A stretch of DNA of 64,000 bases from Paenibacillus sacheonensis. Lineage in GTDB: Bacteria > Bacillota > Bacilli > Paenibacillales > Paenibacillaceae. The notes below the pieces were generated by a model, which was given only the letters and a program-made list of their open reading frames with translations, was not told the DNA's origin and made no database searches. Numbering within the stretch: the stretch's first letter is position 1; every line of letters starts with the position of its first letter. The DNA is taken from positions 1 to 64,000 of the forward strand of contig NZ_JAAAMU010000023.1 in NCBI RefSeq assembly GCF_009909195.1, read 5' to 3'. Positions 61,709 to 64,000 of this stretch are shown piece after piece. Position numbers and translations under genes: made by a program.

Positions 61709-63346
61709 CTACTTTTGCATGTCCCGGAATTCCTGCGGCGTAAACGTGGTCGCATTTTTGAAGAAGCGCGTAAAGTAGGAAGAGGTGTCGTATCCGATCT
61801 CCGAGCCGACCTCGTGGATTTTCATGGCCGAATGGGTCAGCAGCTGCTTGGCGCGGGCGATCTTGATCTCGCCGATATAATCCGAGATGGTCTGCCCGGT
61901 TTGCTGCTTGTACAAGCGCGACAGATAGAACGGCGCCAGATGCACCACTTGCGCCAGCCTTTCCAATGAAAGATCCTTCGAGAGGTGATCGCCGATATAC
62001 GATCGCACGAGCCGGACCACTTCATTCGTAATTTGCGCATTCTCGTCCTTGCCCTGCTCGAATAATTTCTCGGCCAGCTTGCGGAAGTAGGCGGACATGT
62101 CCCGCAGGGAGGCATGCTCCTGGAAGGATAACAGCGGATTGACGTTGATCTCGCTCGATACCCGCTGCAGCAGGTCCCTCTCGTTCAGGTACGCGATAAA
62201 GATCGCCGTGAGCGAATAGAAGATCTCCAGCGCGGCGCCCGACTGAACCGAGGGCTGGTCGACGGTCTCGTGCATGATCTCGTCGTACAGCGCATAGAAC
62301 TTATCCGGTTCCTTGCGTTCCAAATACTGGCCCAGCAGATGGATCCGTTTCACTTTCGTTCGCTCCTGCCGGCTTTCCCCCGACAATAAATGCTGGTCGG
62401 AGAGGATCATTTCGTTCCCCAGCCCCAAGCCCCGGCTGAAGAGCAGCGAGATCCGCTCGAATCTCGCGGGAATTGCATCCCATCCATAGGCTTGGCTGCT
62501 CACCACGAACGAACAGGACAAGGACAGATAGCTGGCGCAGGCGGATTGGATCGACTCCATCGTTTCGAGCAAATATCGGCAGGCATGCCCGGCATCCATG
62601 GCGTCCCCGTTATCCGCATTCGACCTCCGCAGCTGTACGAGCCACAGCATCCGGTCGGACGCATAGGGAAGATGCACGATATGGTAGCTGTGCGAGACGA
62701 ACTCTTCGAAAATATTGTTCACGGAATACGTATACAGCGTCTTGTCCTTCTGCTGGATGCCATTGCGCCAGTAATCGATGCGGCCGGCAACCAGGAATAC
62801 AGGCTGGTCCGCCTGCAGCGGAATATGAAGGGCGGCGAATTGCTGCCGGCGCGAGGCTTCCGTCGACTGTTCTCCGGACAGCAGCTCCAGCAGATATTCC
62901 TTGCGAAGGAGCGGTTGGGCCGCGGATACCTGCTTCTCGGCGTTCGCGATCAACTGCTCGACCTGCAGCTGTTCGTTGATCTGGTGAATCGCTTTCTCTA
63001 CGACGGCGATGATGGCTTCGTCGCCCTCGGTCTTCAGTACATAGTCCAGCGCGCCTCCGCGCAACGAGGCTTGCACATAGCCGAAATCAATATAGCCGCT
63101 CAAGAAAACCGTCCGACAATCCGGCCACAGCCGATGGACGCTGCGGTTAAGCTCGATGCCGTTCAAGCCGGGCATCTCGATGTCCGTGAGCAGGATGTCG
63201 ATGCGCATCCGCCGGGCGATCTCGTACGCTTCTTCCCCGTCGTAGGCACGGTATACTTCCAAAGGAAACGCGCCGTAAGCCTGGAAGAGATCGAAGAGGC
63301 CTTCAACAATGATAGGTTCGTCGTCAACGATCAATAGCCGGTACAT
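61709..63346 (-). CDS. YesN-type response regulator with AraC DNA-binding domain
   Basis: 545 residues. Receiver domain (1-120) with acidic pocket VDDEP at 7-11, phospho-acceptor Asp55 in LLTDIEMPG, Ser/Thr-type switch FLSGY and Lys in VLKTEG. A ~300-residue middle region follows, then a C-terminal AraC double helix-turn-helix (SLERLAQVVHLAPFYLSRLY, IHEVGSEIGYDTSSYFTRFF). The ATG at 63346 is chosen for GGAGG six bases upstream. It overlaps the kinase stop by 23 bases, so the pair is translationally coupled. Probably activates importer 3 and the second giant glycosidase gene. Confidence 0.92.
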   Translation of the reverse strand: MYRLLIVDDEPIIVEGLFDLFQAYGAFPLEVYRAYDGEEAYEIARRMRIDILLTDIEMPGLNGIELNRSVHRLWPDCRTVFLSGYIDFGYVQASLRGGALDYVLKTEGDEAIIAVVEKAIHQINEQLQVEQLIANAEKQVSAAQPLLRKEYLLELLSGEQSTEASRRQQFAALHIPLQADQPVFLVAGRIDYWRNGIQQKDKTLYTYSVNNIFEEFVSHSYHIVHLPYASDRMLWLVQLRRSNADNGDAMDAGHACRYLLETMESIQSACASYLSLSCSFVVSSQAYGWDAIPARFERISLLFSRGLGLGNEMILSDQHLLSGESRQERTKVKRIHLLGQYLERKEPDKFYALYDEIMHETVDQPSVQSGAALEIFYSLTAIFIAYLNERDLLQRVSSEINVNPLLSFQEHASLRDMSAYFRKLAEKLFEQGKDENAQITNEVVRLVRSYIGDHLSKDLSLERLAQVVHLAPFYLSRLYKQQTGQTISDYIGEIKIARAKQLLTHSAMKIHEVGSEIGYDTSSYFTRFFKNATTFTPQEFRDMQK

Positions 63347-64000
63347 CTTCATCCTCCTTGTCATGATTCGAATGCGGCATCGCATTTGAATGTGGATTTG
63401 AATTCGAATGCGGATTGGCCAGCGCGGCTTCCATGCAGATCTTCACCTGTAGCCCTCCCATCGGTCCCCGAGCGACCTCGATGCCCGCCGTATCGCCGAA
63501 CATGATCTGAAGCCTGCGATGGATGTTCAACAAGCCGGTTAGCTCGAGGGGCGGGTGCTCACGATCCGACAGATCCCGCTGCAGCCGTGCCAGATCTTCG
63601 TCCCGCAGCGATTCGCCGTTATCCTCGACGGTCATGAAGAGACGCTTGCCGTCCTGCTTGAAATCGATGGCGATCCGGCAATTCGCGCGCTTCTTCTCGA
63701 GGCCGTGCTTATACGCATTCTCGATGACGGGCTGCACGATCAGCCGAGGCACGGTCACCTGCCGCCAGCTGTCCGGAAGCGGCGCGAAATCGACGTCGAT
63801 GCGATTAAAGAACCGGATATTTTGAATTTCGACATAGGTCTGGGCATGCTTGATCTCGCTCTCCAGCTCCACCTGATCGGCGCCGCTTCGCGTAATGTAC
63901 TGAAAATACTCCCCAAGATACTGGCAGAACCGGATCAGCGTATCGATCTGTCCCGCCTTCGCCAAGCGGTACAGGATGAAATACGTGTTGTACAGAAAAT
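63324..64000 (-). CDS. YesM-type sensor histidine kinase, N-terminus cut by window edge
   Basis: C-terminal ~225 residues of a membrane sensor kinase of the His_kinase/LytS-YesM type. The visible part opens with FLYNTYFILYRLAKAG, just after the phospho-His segment (outside the window). It continues through the ATPase domain: N-box VIENAYKHGLEKK, DNG box VEDNGESL, LTGLLNIHRRLQIMFG and GPMGGLQVKI. It ends with an odd His/Asn/Ser-rich tail (NPHSNSNPHSNAMPHSNHD). Its 3' end overlaps the response regulator start. Sensor domain and start not visible. Confidence 0.92.
   Translation of the reverse strand, partial: FLYNTYFILYRLAKAGQIDTLIRFCQYLGEYFQYITRSGADQVELESEIKHAQTYVEIQNIRFFNRIDVDFAPLPDSWRQVTVPRLIVQPVIENAYKHGLEKKRANCRIAIDFKQDGKRLFMTVEDNGESLRDEDLARLQRDLSDREHPPLELTGLLNIHRRLQIMFGDTAGIEVARGPMGGLQVKICMEAALANPHSNSNPHSNAMPHSNHDKEDEDVPAIDR

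Noticed and set aside
1-64000. Search for CRISPR arrays, tRNA or rRNA genes, transposases and prophage genes
   Set aside because: All repeat arrays found lack the repeat-spacer pattern of CRISPR, and no RNA gene or mobile-element protein was recognised by eye.

Overview
The window looks like the chromosome of an endospore-forming Gram-positive bacterium of the Paenibacillaceae (Paenibacillus/Cohnella type). The evidence is a CotD-family spore coat gene with a SigK-like promoter, a KapB homologue, a UgtP-like lipid glucosyltransferase, strong GGAGG ribosome binding sites, fairly high GC, and repeated sets of LplB/YtcP-type permeases with lipoproteins and YesM/YesN-type regulators. I see no rRNA, tRNA, CRISPR array, transposase, prophage or plasmid gene.

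Region 1 (1-16.9 kb) is mixed housekeeping and accessory content. It holds a yhgE-like membrane protein (cut by the left edge) with a TetR regulator and two matching operators, kapB, a diacylglycerol glucosyltransferase, a LysR gene with a repetitive tail coupled to a small Cys-rich gene, an EamA permease, an SH3-NlpC/P60 wall hydrolase, a lactate dehydrogenase-like enzyme with an altered specificity loop, a zinc-ribbon protein, an ABC-F ATPase, a metallo-beta-lactamase-fold hydrolase and a CvfC-like HEAT protein. Its intergenic DNA is rich in repeats: a ~173-bp tandem array, a ~103-bp array of hairpins, a 7-bp satellite, a 14-bp tandem repeat, and a dispersed 23-bp imperfect palindrome that recurs near 50 kb.

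Region 2 (16.9-31.9 kb) holds a cytoplasmic GH78-like rhamnosidase with a divergent AraC regulator, a transglutaminase-like protein, a YflT-domain stress protein, two medium-chain dehydrogenases with their own AraC regulator, cotD, an aldo/keto reductase, a GH141-like beta-helix enzyme and a membrane-bound AraC sensor.

Region 3 (32.8-64 kb) is dominated by carbohydrate uptake and breakdown. Three complete CUT1 ABC importers (two permeases plus a lipoprotein each, none with an ATPase gene) sit beside two giant secreted paralogous glycoside hydrolases (1374 and 1345 residues). Each hydrolase combines a DUF5060-like module, a clan GH-A-like catalytic domain, FN3 repeats and carbohydrate-binding-like modules. 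Around them lie a PD40 beta-propeller, a phytanoyl-CoA dioxygenase-like enzyme, a second membrane AraC sensor, and a YesM/YesN two-component system cut by the right edge. A CPA1 antiporter and a DUF2975/XRE pair interrupt this block.

The likely joint role (inference) is secreted cleavage of a plant-type polysaccharide, import of the oligosaccharides through importers that share an ATPase encoded elsewhere, and intracellular trimming by the GH78- and GH141-like enzymes. Control would be by three membrane sensors plus candidate CcpA (cre) sites.
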